In this document: piece by piece, positions 36,566 to 45,380 of the stretch | Numbering within the stretch: position 1 is the stretch's first letter | Layout: every line of letters starts with the position of its first letter | NCBI RefSeq assembly: GCF_001296045.1 | Contig: NZ_LJHS01000016.1 | Location: forward strand, 92,086-156,085 | Length of the DNA: 64,000 nt | Origin: Rhizobium sp. AAP43 | GTDB lineage: Bacteria > Pseudomonadota > Alphaproteobacteria > Rhizobiales > Rhizobiaceae | Reading direction: 5' to 3' | The notes under the pieces: generated by a model | What the model saw: only the letters and a program-made list of their open reading frames with translations | What the model was told of the DNA's origin: nothing | Databases searched by the model: none | Position numbers and translations under genes: made by a program

Positions 36566-37699
36566 TCAAGCAGCCTTGTACTTGTCGGCATACTCGCCGC
36601 GCTTGGCGAGGAACCAGGCGGCCTGGCTCGGCCACCAGTAAAGCTTGCTCACGGCGTCGCCGGGGAAGCTGGCCTTGTAGAATTCGGAAACGGCCGGATC
36701 CATGAGGTCGATACCGCCCTTGCCGACGGGATTGGCGGAGAAGGCGGTGGCCCAAAGGGCGGAGCCTTCAGCGGTCGACGCCCATTTGGCGAATTCATGC
36801 GCCTGCTCGACGTTCTTTGCGTTCTTCAAAAGCACAAGGCCCTGGTTCCAGGCAAACGCGCCTTCCTTTGGAGCAACGTAGCTGTAGCCGCCTTCCTTCT
36901 TGAGATTGAAGCCAGTAGAATCCCAGCAGAGGCCGAGTACGGCACCATTGGTGCGGAAGGCCGCCTGGGCATCATTCTCACCACCCCAGAACTGGACGAT
37001 GTTGCCCTTGGCCTTGATCGCTTCAGCCAGGACAATGTCCCAGAGCTCGACCATGGTGGCTTCGTCCTTGTAGCCATCGATCCACGGCTTGGGCAGCTTG
37101 CCTTCAGCATCGAGCCAGCGGCCCATGGCGGCCAGCGCCGAATGGCCGCGGACCGTGATCTGGTTGTCCGGGTTGAACAGGTCGGCGAGGCTTGCCTTGC
37201 CATATTCAGTCGGGAAGTCGGTGGTGTTGTAGACGAGTGCTTCCGTACCCCAGACGGAGGGCACGATCAGCTTCTGGCCATCGATTGTTGCAAGCTCATC
37301 AGCAGAGCCGTCGGCCAGACCCGGAGCGTAGTTGTCGAGTGCGAGCTTGCTGGTATCCCAGCCCTGCAGCAGGCCATTGGCGTTCCAGGCGGAGACACGG
37401 TCGAGCGTCGGCTCGACAACGTCAGACGTGCCCGTCTCAAGCGAGATCTTGGCTTGGGCGAACATCGTGTCCTGGTCAGGTTGTTCGGTGAAGCTGACCT
37501 TGATGCCGGTCGCCTTCTCGAAGGCGGGGAAGACTTTTTCCGCCATGCCGGGATAACCGGCCCAGCCGGTGAAGTTCAGCTCGCCGGAGGAGGCGAGCGC
37601 ACTGGAGGAAATGAGCGCAGGCGCGGCCAGAAGACCGGCACCGGCTGCGGAGGTTTTCAGGAGGGTACGGCGTGTCAGTGGCGCAGAAAACAAAGTCAT
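36566..37699 (-). CDS. ABC substrate-binding protein, PotD type
   Basis: This periplasmic binding protein (377 aa) has a twin-arginine-like leader (LTRRTLLKTSAAGAGLLAAP) ending near ALASSGELNF, then the PotD/SBP_bac fold (FTGWAGYPGMAEKVFPAFEKATGIKVSF, TSDVVEPTLDRVSAW). It is flanked by the ureohydrolase gene upstream and its ATPase and permeases downstream, so the ligand is probably a polyamine, agmatine or another guanidino compound. The exact ligand cannot be read from the sequence. Confidence 0.88.
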   Translation of the reverse strand: MTLFSAPLTRRTLLKTSAAGAGLLAAPALISSSALASSGELNFTGWAGYPGMAEKVFPAFEKATGIKVSFTEQPDQDTMFAQAKISLETGTSDVVEPTLDRVSAWNANGLLQGWDTSKLALDNYAPGLADGSADELATIDGQKLIVPSVWGTEALVYNTTDFPTEYGKASLADLFNPDNQITVRGHSALAAMGRWLDAEGKLPKPWIDGYKDEATMVELWDIVLAEAIKAKGNIVQFWGGENDAQAAFRTNGAVLGLCWDSTGFNLKKEGGYSYVAPKEGAFAWNQGLVLLKNAKNVEQAHEFAKWASTAEGSALWATAFSANPVGKGGIDLMDPAVSEFYKASFPGDAVSKLYWWPSQAAWFLAKRGEYADKYKAA

Positions 37700-37775
37700 T
37701 GGTATGCTCCCAGTTTTGTCAGGTTCCCATGGCGATCGATCAGCCGGTTATCCGGTCCTTGTTCTTTTGAATGTC

Positions 37776-38750
37776 TCAGGCTGCTTGCTTGCGTGCCTTG
37801 CATTCGGCAAGCACGCACAAAAGTTCAAACATGATGGTGACGCCGAGGAAGGCCGTCGCACCACTCGTATCGAACGGGGGCGAGACCTCGACCAGATCGG
37901 CGCCGATGATGTTGAGACCTTTCAGACCCCGCACGACTTCCAGCGCCTGGAAACTGTTCGGGCCGCCGATCTCCGGCGTACCGGTGCCAGGCGCAAAGGC
38001 CGGGTCGATGAAGTCGATGTCGTAGCTGACATAGGTTTCGCCAGAGCCTGCGATCTCGCGGGCCTCGGCCATGACGTCCTCGACGCCGCGGGCGTGAAAC
38101 TCTTCGATCGGGATAACCCGGATGCCAACGGCATCGGCGAAATCGCGGTCCTCGAAATCATAGGCAGGGCCTCGGATGCCGACCATGCAGACACGCTTGG
38201 GATCGAGCAGGCCTTCCTCCACCGCACGGCGGAAGGGGGTGCCATGAGTATATTTGAAGCCACCGAAATAGGAGTGGAAGAGGTCCGTATGGCTGTCGAA
38301 ATGCACCATGCCGAGAGGGCGATCCTTCGCCAGTGCCCGCAGGATCGGCAGCGTGCACAAATGGTCGCCGCCAGCGCTCAAGGGGAGGATGCCGGCATCG
38401 ACCACCTTGGAATAAAAGGCGGTGATGCGATCCATCGAATCCTGGACATCGGCGGGATTTGGACCGACATCGCCGAGATCGGCGCAGCGCGCCAGCTCGA
38501 AAGGCTTGGATCTCGTTACCCCGTTTCGACTGCGGATCATGGTGGAGTAGTCACGAAGCTGGCGGGGTGCATGACGCGGTCCGGGCCTGTTCGTCGTCCC
38601 TCCATCCCAGGGAACGCCAATCAATCCGATCTCAACTTCGGAAATGCGGGGGTCTTCGAACGTGACATATGGCAGACGCATGAAGGTGGCGATGCCCGCA
38701 AAACGGGGTAGGTCGAAACCGGAAACAGGTTGGAAATCGCCAGAATTCAT
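37776..38750 (-). CDS. speB: agmatinase-family ureohydrolase
   Basis: This is a manganese ureohydrolase (324 aa) that releases urea from a guanidino substrate such as agmatine or guanidinobutyrate. Its metal-binding segments appear in order: SAGGDHLCTLPI, MVHFDSHTDLF (Asp, His, Asp), YVSYDIDFIDPAFAPGTGTPE. The ATG at 38750 has GAGGA 4 nt upstream. It heads an operon with a PotD-type importer, so substrate uptake and hydrolysis appear coupled. Agmatinase is the usual annotation; guanidinobutyrase is the main alternative. Confidence 0.85.
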   Translation of the reverse strand: MNSGDFQPVSGFDLPRFAGIATFMRLPYVTFEDPRISEVEIGLIGVPWDGGTTNRPGPRHAPRQLRDYSTMIRSRNGVTRSKPFELARCADLGDVGPNPADVQDSMDRITAFYSKVVDAGILPLSAGGDHLCTLPILRALAKDRPLGMVHFDSHTDLFHSYFGGFKYTHGTPFRRAVEEGLLDPKRVCMVGIRGPAYDFEDRDFADAVGIRVIPIEEFHARGVEDVMAEAREIAGSGETYVSYDIDFIDPAFAPGTGTPEIGGPNSFQALEVVRGLKGLNIIGADLVEVSPPFDTSGATAFLGVTIMFELLCVLAECKARKQAA

Positions 38751-39171
38751 GCAGTCCTCGTGCAGCTTTGCCTGCTGTTATTGAGGGGCTAAGCTAGCAC
38801 GAAGAGATCGCCTGACAACAATGCATCAACAGCAACACGAAACATGTCGACGTATATTATCACATGTTTCGATTTTTTGTGTTTACTTGTTCAAATATAA
38901 GCCTGAGATGCGTACAAAATTACCGCAAATTGTCTATTTTTTGGGCGGATTTTTTACAGGCTGTCGACCTACGTCAGCACTAAAATCATACAGAAGTGCC
39001 AGGAAAGTTGAATTTAAGCTCCTTATAAGCAAATCATAATCTACAAAATTTCATGAGAAATGCCTGGCTCCATGCTTGCACACAGCTGGATCTGCCGGGT
39101 CGCAGGACCTGCCCGTATGACTGCTTAACATAGCCCGACACTCGGCTGTTCGGCGGCATTAGGAGATTCGT
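38751..39171. other. AT-rich divergent spacer with a long inverted repeat
   Basis: This 421-bp spacer between speB and the exporter gene is clearly more AT-rich than its surroundings. It carries the inverted repeat CGAAACATGT (38838-38847) and ACATGTTTCG (38862-38871), followed on the plus strand by ATTTTTT. It may be an operator for the speB operon or a weak terminator. A 72-codon plus-strand frame at 38821-39039 runs through it but has no ribosome-binding site. Confidence 0.5.
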
Positions 39172-39912
39172 ATGGACGCTCTGATCATCGGCGCAGTTAC
39201 AATCGGCGCAGGTGTTTTCCGGGGTGTCACCGGCTTCGGCTATGCACTGGTGGCAGCCCTTGGCCTGGCAGGGATGTTTTCACCGACCGGTATGGTGCCG
39301 TTTATCCTCATCAACGATCTTATGTTGACTGCATTTACCGTGGTCGACCGGGGACGCAGTCCAATCGACTGGCGTGTGACGCGCATGTTGATGACGAGCG
39401 GCTTGATCGGGGCATTGTGTGGAAGCCTTCTCGTTCCCTACCTGGAAGGAGAGATTGCACGCATTCTGGTGTCCGCAACGATTGTCGTTGCTGCGTGTGT
39501 CGCATTGATTGCCCATCCGCCTTCCTGGCTGGCGCACAAGGCGCTTGGCATCGGCATCGGATTTGTTACGGGCCTTCTTCTCTCGGCATTTGCGGTCGGT
39601 GGCCCGCTCATCGCCGCCTGGCTTCTGGCGGGTGGCGTCAAGCGGGATTGCGTACGCGGAACGCTCGCGATCTTCTTCGGCGTGGTCGATATGTTCACGC
39701 TGGCGGCCCGCGCCTCCATGGGTGATATCGATGCCGAACTTCTTGGATTGCTGGCAATCTATTGTCCGTTGACCGTGGCAGGTTTTGCTGCGGGCTATGT
39801 TCTCTCGCACCGGCTACCGCAGCATGTTTGGGACCGCGTGGCTGGAATCGGCCTTGTCCTCATCGCTGTAGCCGGTCTGCTCCAAACAATTTATGCCATC
39901 GCAACCGCCTGA
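39172..39912 (+). CDS. TauE/SafE-family exporter (IsfE-like)
   Basis: This inner-membrane protein of 246 residues has about eight short helices in two repeats typical of the TauE/SafE (DUF81) family, starting with the motif FRGVTGFGYALVAALGLAGMF. TauE proteins export sulfite or organosulfonates; IsfE of Chromohalobacter is an isethionate exporter candidate. Here the gene is followed 29 bp later by an IsfD-like reductase, which supports export of isethionate. It is transcribed towards the aminotransferase. Confidence 0.82.
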   Translation: MDALIIGAVTIGAGVFRGVTGFGYALVAALGLAGMFSPTGMVPFILINDLMLTAFTVVDRGRSPIDWRVTRMLMTSGLIGALCGSLLVPYLEGEIARILVSATIVVAACVALIAHPPSWLAHKALGIGIGFVTGLLLSAFAVGGPLIAAWLLAGGVKRDCVRGTLAIFFGVVDMFTLAARASMGDIDAELLGLLAIYCPLTVAGFAAGYVLSHRLPQHVWDRVAGIGLVLIAVAGLLQTIYAIATA

Positions 39913-39941
39913 CCATGACATCCAGTAAGGAGACGCCAACC

Positions 39942-40694
39942 ATGTCCAAAACCGTTCTTGTGACAGGGGCCACATCCGGCTTCGGGAAAGCCATCGCTCA
40001 ACGGTTTGCACGTGAGGGCAACCGTGTGGTGGTGACAGGTCGACGTCAGGATCGATTGGACGCCTTGGTTGAAGAACTCGGCGGTGAACAGTACGTCACC
40101 TCCCTCTGCTTCGATATTCGGGACGAGAAAGCGACAGCGGCGGCCATGGCCACTCTTGCAGACCCCTTTTCCAAGATCGGCGTTCTCGTGAACAATGCCG
40201 GACTGGCGCTAGGGACCGGCCCCTCCCAGGAGTGCGATCTCGACCAGTGGAAAACAATGATCGACACAAATGTGACGGGGCTCGTGACCATCACGCGCCT
40301 GCTTCTCAACCAACTGATCGAACGGCGCGGGCTGATCGTCAATCTGGCCTCCATCGCATCCAGCTGGCCCTATCCGGGGGGCAATGTATACGCAGGCACC
40401 AAGGCCTTTGTCAGACAGTTTTCGCTGGGGCTTCGCAGCGATCTGTCCGCCAAGGGGGTGCGCGTGACCTCTATCGAACCCGGTCTGTCGGAGAGCGAAT
40501 TCACATTGGTGCGCACTGGCGGTGACCGCGAGGCCTATGATCGCCTCTATGCCGGCGCCAATCCGCTGCAGCCCGAAGACATTGCCGAGACGGTCGCTTG
40601 GGTCGCGTCGCTGCCCTCCCACGTCAACATCAACAGCCTGGAAGTGATGCCGGTCAGCCAGTCCTGGGCGCCGTTCCAGATCCATCGAGGATGA
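39942..40694 (+). CDS. isfD: sulfoacetaldehyde reductase-like SDR (IsfD type)
   Basis: This NADP-type SDR has 250 residues. I chose the ATG at 39942, preceded by AAGGAGA. The cofactor motif TGATSGFG (residues 8-15), NNAG near 83, the catalytic Ser and YAGTK pair, and EPGLSESEF are present. The segments GLALGTGPSQECDLDQWKTM and NINSLEVMPVSQSW are typical of the YdfG/IsfD subgroup. As the reductase between a TauE-like exporter and a taurine aminotransferase, it probably converts sulfoacetaldehyde to isethionate. A generic 3-hydroxy acid dehydrogenase is the alternative. Confidence 0.75.
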   Translation: MSKTVLVTGATSGFGKAIAQRFAREGNRVVVTGRRQDRLDALVEELGGEQYVTSLCFDIRDEKATAAAMATLADPFSKIGVLVNNAGLALGTGPSQECDLDQWKTMIDTNVTGLVTITRLLLNQLIERRGLIVNLASIASSWPYPGGNVYAGTKAFVRQFSLGLRSDLSAKGVRVTSIEPGLSESEFTLVRTGGDREAYDRLYAGANPLQPEDIAETVAWVASLPSHVNINSLEVMPVSQSWAPFQIHRG

Positions 40695-40748
40695 GAAGGA
40701 GAGACTTATGCAGTCTCTCCCAAAATCCCCTCTGACTAGCAGTGACCG

Positions 40749-42131
40749 TCAGCCGAAGACGGTCGTCAGGGCGGTATCGATGGCGTCGGTGATCTGATCG
40801 ATATCCTGTTCGGTTGCGATGAGGGCGGGCGCAAGGCACAGCGTGTTGTTGAGGCCGGGCAGCGAGCGGTTGGTCGCGCCGATCAGCACGCCCTGAGCGG
40901 CGCAGTTTGCGATGACCGCCTGAACCTGCCTCTCCGGTGCCGGCTCCTTGGTCTGCCGATCCGCCACCAGCTCTGCGCCGCAGAAGAGGCCAGCACCGCG
41001 AACATGGCCGATGACAGCGTGACGCTCCGACAGCGCTTCAAGATTGGCAATCAGCCTTGATCCCATCTTCAGCGTGTTGTCGAGAAGACCCTCGTCCTCG
41101 ATGATCCGCATGTTCTCAAGCGCGGCAGCGGGCCCTGCCACGCAGCCGCCGAACGTTGAGATATCGCGGAAATGCGCCATCGGATCTTCAGGGTCGTCCT
41201 TGAACATGTCGAATATCTTTTCGGTGGTGACCGTGCAGGAAATCGCCGCGTAACCCGATGCCACGCCCTTGGCCATGGTGACGAAATCCGGCTCAATGCC
41301 GAAATTCTGGTAGCCGAACCACAGGCCGGTTCGCCCGACGCCGCAGACCACTTCGTCAATATGGAGCAGGATGTCGTATTTCCGGCAGATCTCACCGACC
41401 TTCTGCCAGTAGCCTGCGGGAGGGACGATCACGCCACCACCGGCGGTGACCGGTTCCAGGCACAGAAGGCCGATCGTATCCGGTCCCTCGCGCAGAATGA
41501 CCTCCTCGATCGCTTCGGCAGCCCGCTCACCGTAGTTTTCGATTGCGCCGTACTGGCTGCGATATTCCAGGCAATGCGGCACTTCGACGAAGCCCGGGGG
41601 CATCGGACCATACTGCTCGCGCCGCTGCGGCTGGCCGGCAGCGGCCAGCGTTCCGATCGTGGTGCCGTGGTAATCGCGTTCGCGGTAGAGAATCTTGTAC
41701 TTGCGTCCACCATGGTGGCGATGGGCGATCTGGCGCACCATCTTGAACACCTTCTCATTCGCTTCCGAGCCAGAGTTCGAATAATAGACGCGGGTCAGTC
41801 CGGGCATTTTGGAAATCAGCTTCTGGGCGAACTCTGCCCCGGCAATTGAGCCGGCCGAATTTGCGAAGTAGTTAAGCTTGACCAGTTGGTCCCGCACGGC
41901 ATTTGCGATGCTGACCCGGCCAAAGCCGACATTAACGGTCCACACGCCGCCTGATAGGCCATCGAGGAATTCACGTCCGTTCGCGTCCCAAAGCCGCATG
42001 CCGCGGCCTTCAACGAAGATGCGCGGATCATTGGTCTCCAGAGGCTTGTGCTGGAGGAGGTGGTGCCAGACATGAGCACGGTCTGCCTCGATGATGTCGC
42101 GGATGTCGTTGGGCTGCTGGATCATGTTCAT
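40749..42131 (-). CDS. tpa: taurine:pyruvate aminotransferase-like class III transaminase
   Basis: This PLP enzyme (460 aa) is predicted to move the amino group of taurine to pyruvate, giving sulfoacetaldehyde and alanine. I chose the ATG at 42131 (MNMIQQPNDIRDIIEADR), with GGGAGA upstream; the frame runs 95 codons further without similarity. Class III signatures are YYSNSGSEANEKVFKMVRQ, YHGTT, LLHIDEVVCGVGRTG and the PLP lysine in VTMAKGVASG. The opening and the HRHHGGRKYKILYRERDYH block fit the Tpa group. The adjacent MocR regulator supports this. Confidence 0.8.
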   Translation of the reverse strand: MNMIQQPNDIRDIIEADRAHVWHHLLQHKPLETNDPRIFVEGRGMRLWDANGREFLDGLSGGVWTVNVGFGRVSIANAVRDQLVKLNYFANSAGSIAGAEFAQKLISKMPGLTRVYYSNSGSEANEKVFKMVRQIAHRHHGGRKYKILYRERDYHGTTIGTLAAAGQPQRREQYGPMPPGFVEVPHCLEYRSQYGAIENYGERAAEAIEEVILREGPDTIGLLCLEPVTAGGGVIVPPAGYWQKVGEICRKYDILLHIDEVVCGVGRTGLWFGYQNFGIEPDFVTMAKGVASGYAAISCTVTTEKIFDMFKDDPEDPMAHFRDISTFGGCVAGPAAALENMRIIEDEGLLDNTLKMGSRLIANLEALSERHAVIGHVRGAGLFCGAELVADRQTKEPAPERQVQAVIANCAAQGVLIGATNRSLPGLNNTLCLAPALIATEQDIDQITDAIDTALTTVFG

Positions 42132-42303
42132 GGCTGGAACGTCTCCCTGGGATAACGGGGCTTGCTCGCAAACACCGATAGGTCTTTGCGAAGCGTTTGG
42201 GTCTGCAAGCTCTAGCATGCGAACCGCTGCCCTTGCCCTCGTCCGGCTCCCTGGCACCCCCAAAACTCCTGTCTGGCTCCTGCCCCAAGCCATGAGCCAG
42301 CGC

Positions 42304-43794
42304 TCATCTACATTGCTCCTCCACGATCGCGCCGAGCTTCGCGAGCCCACCAGCGATGCGGTTTGAGGCGATCGAACTGAACCCGATCCGAAAGTGGTTT
42401 TTGCCATCCGCGGCATCGGAATAGAAGATATCTCCGGCCTCGATCAGAATGCCTTGCGCCTTCGCAACAGTCGCCACAAACCGCACATCAAGCTGTGGAG
42501 GTCCTTCTATCCAGAAACTCGTGGCACCTTCGCCGCGCAGGAATTTACAGGAAGGCATAACCTCAGGCAGCTGTTTGGCGATCAGACGCGCCCGCTCGGC
42601 GATCACGGAACCTGCTTGAGCAAGATGCTGTCGGTAGTGACCGAGTGCAATGAATGTGGCCAGTGACCGCTGGTTGTTGGTGGGTGGATGACGCAGCATC
42701 AGACGTCGCAACACCCGCAATTCGTCGATCACCGGTTTCGGCGCGACCACATATCCAATGCGCAATCCGGGAGCCAGAACCTTGGAGAAACTGCCGACAT
42801 AGAGGACACGTCCCGCCGTATCCATGCTCTTCAACGAAGGTATGTCCCGGTCAGTCTCCACCGACAGATCAGCATCGTAATCGTCCTCTACCAGCAGAAG
42901 ATCGCTACGACTTGCCGCCTTGACTAAGAGCTTGCGCCGCTCCGCCGACATCACGGTCGTGGTTGGGCATTGATGGCCAGCCGTCACGAAGACAATACGG
43001 CAGCCGGAGAAAATCTGGTCTGGGACCACGCCATCTTCGTCACTGGACAGGAAGCGGGTGTTCTGTGTGGAAAGACTTACCATGTTTCGCAGATCCGGAT
43101 AACCGGGGTTTTCCAGACCGACTGGGGTCTCGCGATCGATGAATAGCTGCACGATCATCGCAAGCGCCTGTTGCGAGCCCAACGTGATGATGATCTCGTC
43201 AGGCTGGACAAAGATCCCGCGTCGCGGCAGCACCTGCACCCGCAATTGCTCGATCAAATCGGGATCATCGTCATCAATCATGTCGGCTGCCCAGCCCTGT
43301 ATTTCCTGGACACTTGAGGTCGCACGGACGGCTTCCCGCCAGTTATTGGTCGGAAATAGGCCCGGGTCATACTGGCCCGACAGAAAGGGATAGGGATAGG
43401 AACGCCAGTCCCTTGGCTTGGTGATATGGTTCAGGCGTGATGGTCTAACAACGAATTTCGCCGACCAGTCCGCTGTTCGCTTCGGGCTCGTTCTGATCTG
43501 CGCCGGCCTGATGCCGGGAGACACGAAAATACCGCTACGATGACGTGAGATCAGGAAGCCCTCATCGATCAGCTGCTGATAGGCAGCCGTCACCGTGTTG
43601 CGCCCCACGCCCAACATGGATGCAAGTTGGCGTGAAGAGGGCAGACGGGTTTCGGCCGCCAGCATCCCCGTTTCTGTCGCCCTGACGATCATGCGGCGGA
43701 TCTGGATGTTCAATGGCGCGCCGCCGCGATCGACAGCGTCGAAAACACGAGGCCATACGGTATCTATGGGAAGAAGAAGCTGTGAGATTTTCAT
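42304..43794 (-). CDS. tauR: MocR-family PLP-dependent regulator (TauR-like)
   Basis: This 496-residue regulator fuses a GntR-type winged helix (residues 25-95, PSSRQLASMLGVGRNTVTAAYQQL) to an aminotransferase-like effector domain with the PLP lysine in VGSFSKVLAPGLRIGYV. TauR of Rhodobacter capsulatus has this architecture and activates tpa. The gene lies upstream of tpa in the same direction, 172 bp away. I did not find the CTGGACYTAA repeats described for R. capsulatus TauR, so the target site may differ. Confidence 0.82.
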   Translation of the reverse strand: MKISQLLLPIDTVWPRVFDAVDRGGAPLNIQIRRMIVRATETGMLAAETRLPSSRQLASMLGVGRNTVTAAYQQLIDEGFLISRHRSGIFVSPGIRPAQIRTSPKRTADWSAKFVVRPSRLNHITKPRDWRSYPYPFLSGQYDPGLFPTNNWREAVRATSSVQEIQGWAADMIDDDDPDLIEQLRVQVLPRRGIFVQPDEIIITLGSQQALAMIVQLFIDRETPVGLENPGYPDLRNMVSLSTQNTRFLSSDEDGVVPDQIFSGCRIVFVTAGHQCPTTTVMSAERRKLLVKAASRSDLLLVEDDYDADLSVETDRDIPSLKSMDTAGRVLYVGSFSKVLAPGLRIGYVVAPKPVIDELRVLRRLMLRHPPTNNQRSLATFIALGHYRQHLAQAGSVIAERARLIAKQLPEVMPSCKFLRGEGATSFWIEGPPQLDVRFVATVAKAQGILIEAGDIFYSDAADGKNHFRIGFSSIASNRIAGGLAKLGAIVEEQCR

Positions 43795-44106
43795 GAAACT
43801 TCAAAAGCAAGAACTAGGCCATTTGGTTCTATGTAGGCGTGACCGAACCATGCGATATGATAGGCTGAAGCTTGTTGATGGAATCTGGCCTTTGCAAGCC
43901 ATCCCACCTTGATTAAGCGATCTGCTGTGCATTGCTGCTGCCACTGACCACGAGGCGCTAGACAACTTCGAATTTTCGAACTTCAGTCAGACAACCAAAC
44001 ATGAAATAATTCGTCACTAGAACGAACTATTTGCATTCGATCATGGTGCATGCGATGATTTTCGCCCGCAGCTTGACGCGGGCAGAATTGAGGGAGGCGC
44101 AAGCGG
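43795..44106. promoter_or_regulatory. divergent control region of tauR and the ROK repressor
   Basis: This 312-bp spacer holds no gene. Near tauR there is an inverted repeat, TGGTTC (43824-43829) and GAACCA (43845-43850), that could be a TauR site. Near the ROK gene lies one copy of the 17-bp operator described at 44010-44026. Confidence 0.5.
44010..44026 (+). promoter_or_regulatory. 17-bp operator, copy 1 (ROK repressor gene)
   Basis: TTCGTCACTAGAACGAA is a variant of the palindrome shared by five sites in 44.0-54.6 kb. It lies 80 nt upstream of the ROK repressor start and directly after a possible -10 box (AATAAT, 44005-44010), so it probably mediates autoregulation. Confidence 0.65.
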
Positions 44107-45303
44107 ATGAACATCTGGACCAGTACACCACCGATGCTACGCCAAATCTCCGTGCGTGCCGCAATGGAAATCCTGCTGCACGAAGGTCCAACCTCACGCG
44201 CCGATCTTGCCAAGAAAACCGGTCTTTCGAAACAGACCATGTCCGAGGTGATCCGTACCCTGGAGGAATCCGGCTGGGTCCGAGTTAAAGGTGTTGTGTC
44301 GGGCAAAGTCGGGCGCAGTGCTGTTTCCTATGAAGTTGCGCCGGACGCCGGATGCGTGATCGGCATAGACCTCGGGGCCACGACCATCCGCGCGGCCATC
44401 GTCGACATTGCAGGCGGCATATCAGAGGAGATCGAGGCGCCAGTAGAAGGGCACACAGGGAAGAAACTGCTCGACCACGTCAACAACCTGATCGAACAGA
44501 GCCTGACGAAGGCAAAGATTCCGCGCAGCAAAGTGTTGCTGGCCGCCGTCGCAACGCCAGGCGTGGTGGATCCGGAAACCGGGATGCTGTCGCTCGCCCC
44601 CAATATGTCCGACGTCGCCAGCATGGATATGCGGCGCACGCTGCAGGATGTGCTCGGCTGCGACGTGATCATTGAGAATGACGTCAATGCGGCCGTTATC
44701 GGCGAAAGCTGGAAGGGTAACGGCATCGGCCTCGACTGCGTTGCGTTTATTTCTCTTGGGACGGGCATTGGTCTCGGCACCCTGGTGAACGGAAAGCTCA
44801 TGCGGGGCGCAAAGGGCGCGGCAGGTGAAATTTCCTATCTTCCTTTCGGTTCTGACCCTTACGCAGCCGAAAGCCTGGAGCGGGGAGCGCTTGAATGCGC
44901 GATTGGCGCCCGGGGGATCGTCAATCGCTACGGATCGGGCGACGGTGGATTGACGGCGCGCGATGTGCTCGAGAAAGCCGAAGGTGGCGAAGCCGGTGCG
45001 CTTGCCACAATTAAGGAGACAGCCCGACTGGCTGCACTCCTTGTCGTTTCGGTCGACGCCATGCTTGATCCGCAAAAGATCATCCTAGGGGGCAATGTGG
45101 GCCGTCATCCCCTAGTGGAGCGGCTTATCCAGCAGGCTCTGCCAGCCTGCACGAAGAGGACGATCTCTGTGGAAGCCAGCACTCTCGGATCCCGTGCCAC
45201 ATTGATGGGCGCCGTTGCGATTGCTCTCAATCAGCTGCACAATGCGCTGTTTTCGCCTCAGGATTTGCCCACCGAAATGCGCCTGCCGACGGCGACCGCT
45301 TAA
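44107..45303 (+). CDS. ROK-family transcriptional repressor
   Basis: This 398-residue protein has an N-terminal MarR-like winged helix (residues 10-62, SRADLAKKTGLSKQTMSEVIRTL) and a ROK sugar-sensor domain with IGIDLGATTIRAAIVD, ENDVNAAVIGE, SLGTGIGLGTLV and GAAGEISYLPFG. The usual ROK zinc motif CxCGxxGCxE is absent. GAGGGAGG precedes the ATG. It is the natural candidate to bind the five 17-bp palindromes found in front of this locus, with a sugar or sugar phosphate as inducer. It resembles NagC/XylR regulators, but the operator is unlike that of NagC. Confidence 0.88.
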   Translation: MNIWTSTPPMLRQISVRAAMEILLHEGPTSRADLAKKTGLSKQTMSEVIRTLEESGWVRVKGVVSGKVGRSAVSYEVAPDAGCVIGIDLGATTIRAAIVDIAGGISEEIEAPVEGHTGKKLLDHVNNLIEQSLTKAKIPRSKVLLAAVATPGVVDPETGMLSLAPNMSDVASMDMRRTLQDVLGCDVIIENDVNAAVIGESWKGNGIGLDCVAFISLGTGIGLGTLVNGKLMRGAKGAAGEISYLPFGSDPYAAESLERGALECAIGARGIVNRYGSGDGGLTARDVLEKAEGGEAGALATIKETARLAALLVVSVDAMLDPQKIILGGNVGRHPLVERLIQQALPACTKRTISVEASTLGSRATLMGAVAIALNQLHNALFSPQDLPTEMRLPTATA

Positions 45304-45324
45304 TCCTGGTCTTCCCACAAACAG

Positions 45325-45359
45325 AAACACCCGCCGATCGAGATGACCGGCGGGTGTTT
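45325..45359. terminator. bidirectional terminator
   Basis: AAACACCCGCCG (45325-45336) and CGGCGGGTGTTT (45348-45359) form a 12-bp stem whose A and T ends serve both directions. It separates the convergent ROK repressor and ABC permease genes. Confidence 0.9.
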
Positions 45360-45380
45360 CCTCTGGGTCTTGGGAGGACC

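Noticed and set aside
36452..37834. 460-codon plus-strand frame opposite the PotD-type binding protein
   Set aside because: It spans the intercistronic hairpin and two gene boundaries of the real operon, so it is a shadow.
38821..39039. 72-codon plus-strand frame in the AT-rich spacer
   Set aside because: It has no ribosome-binding site, includes the inverted repeat and looks like random AT-rich translation.
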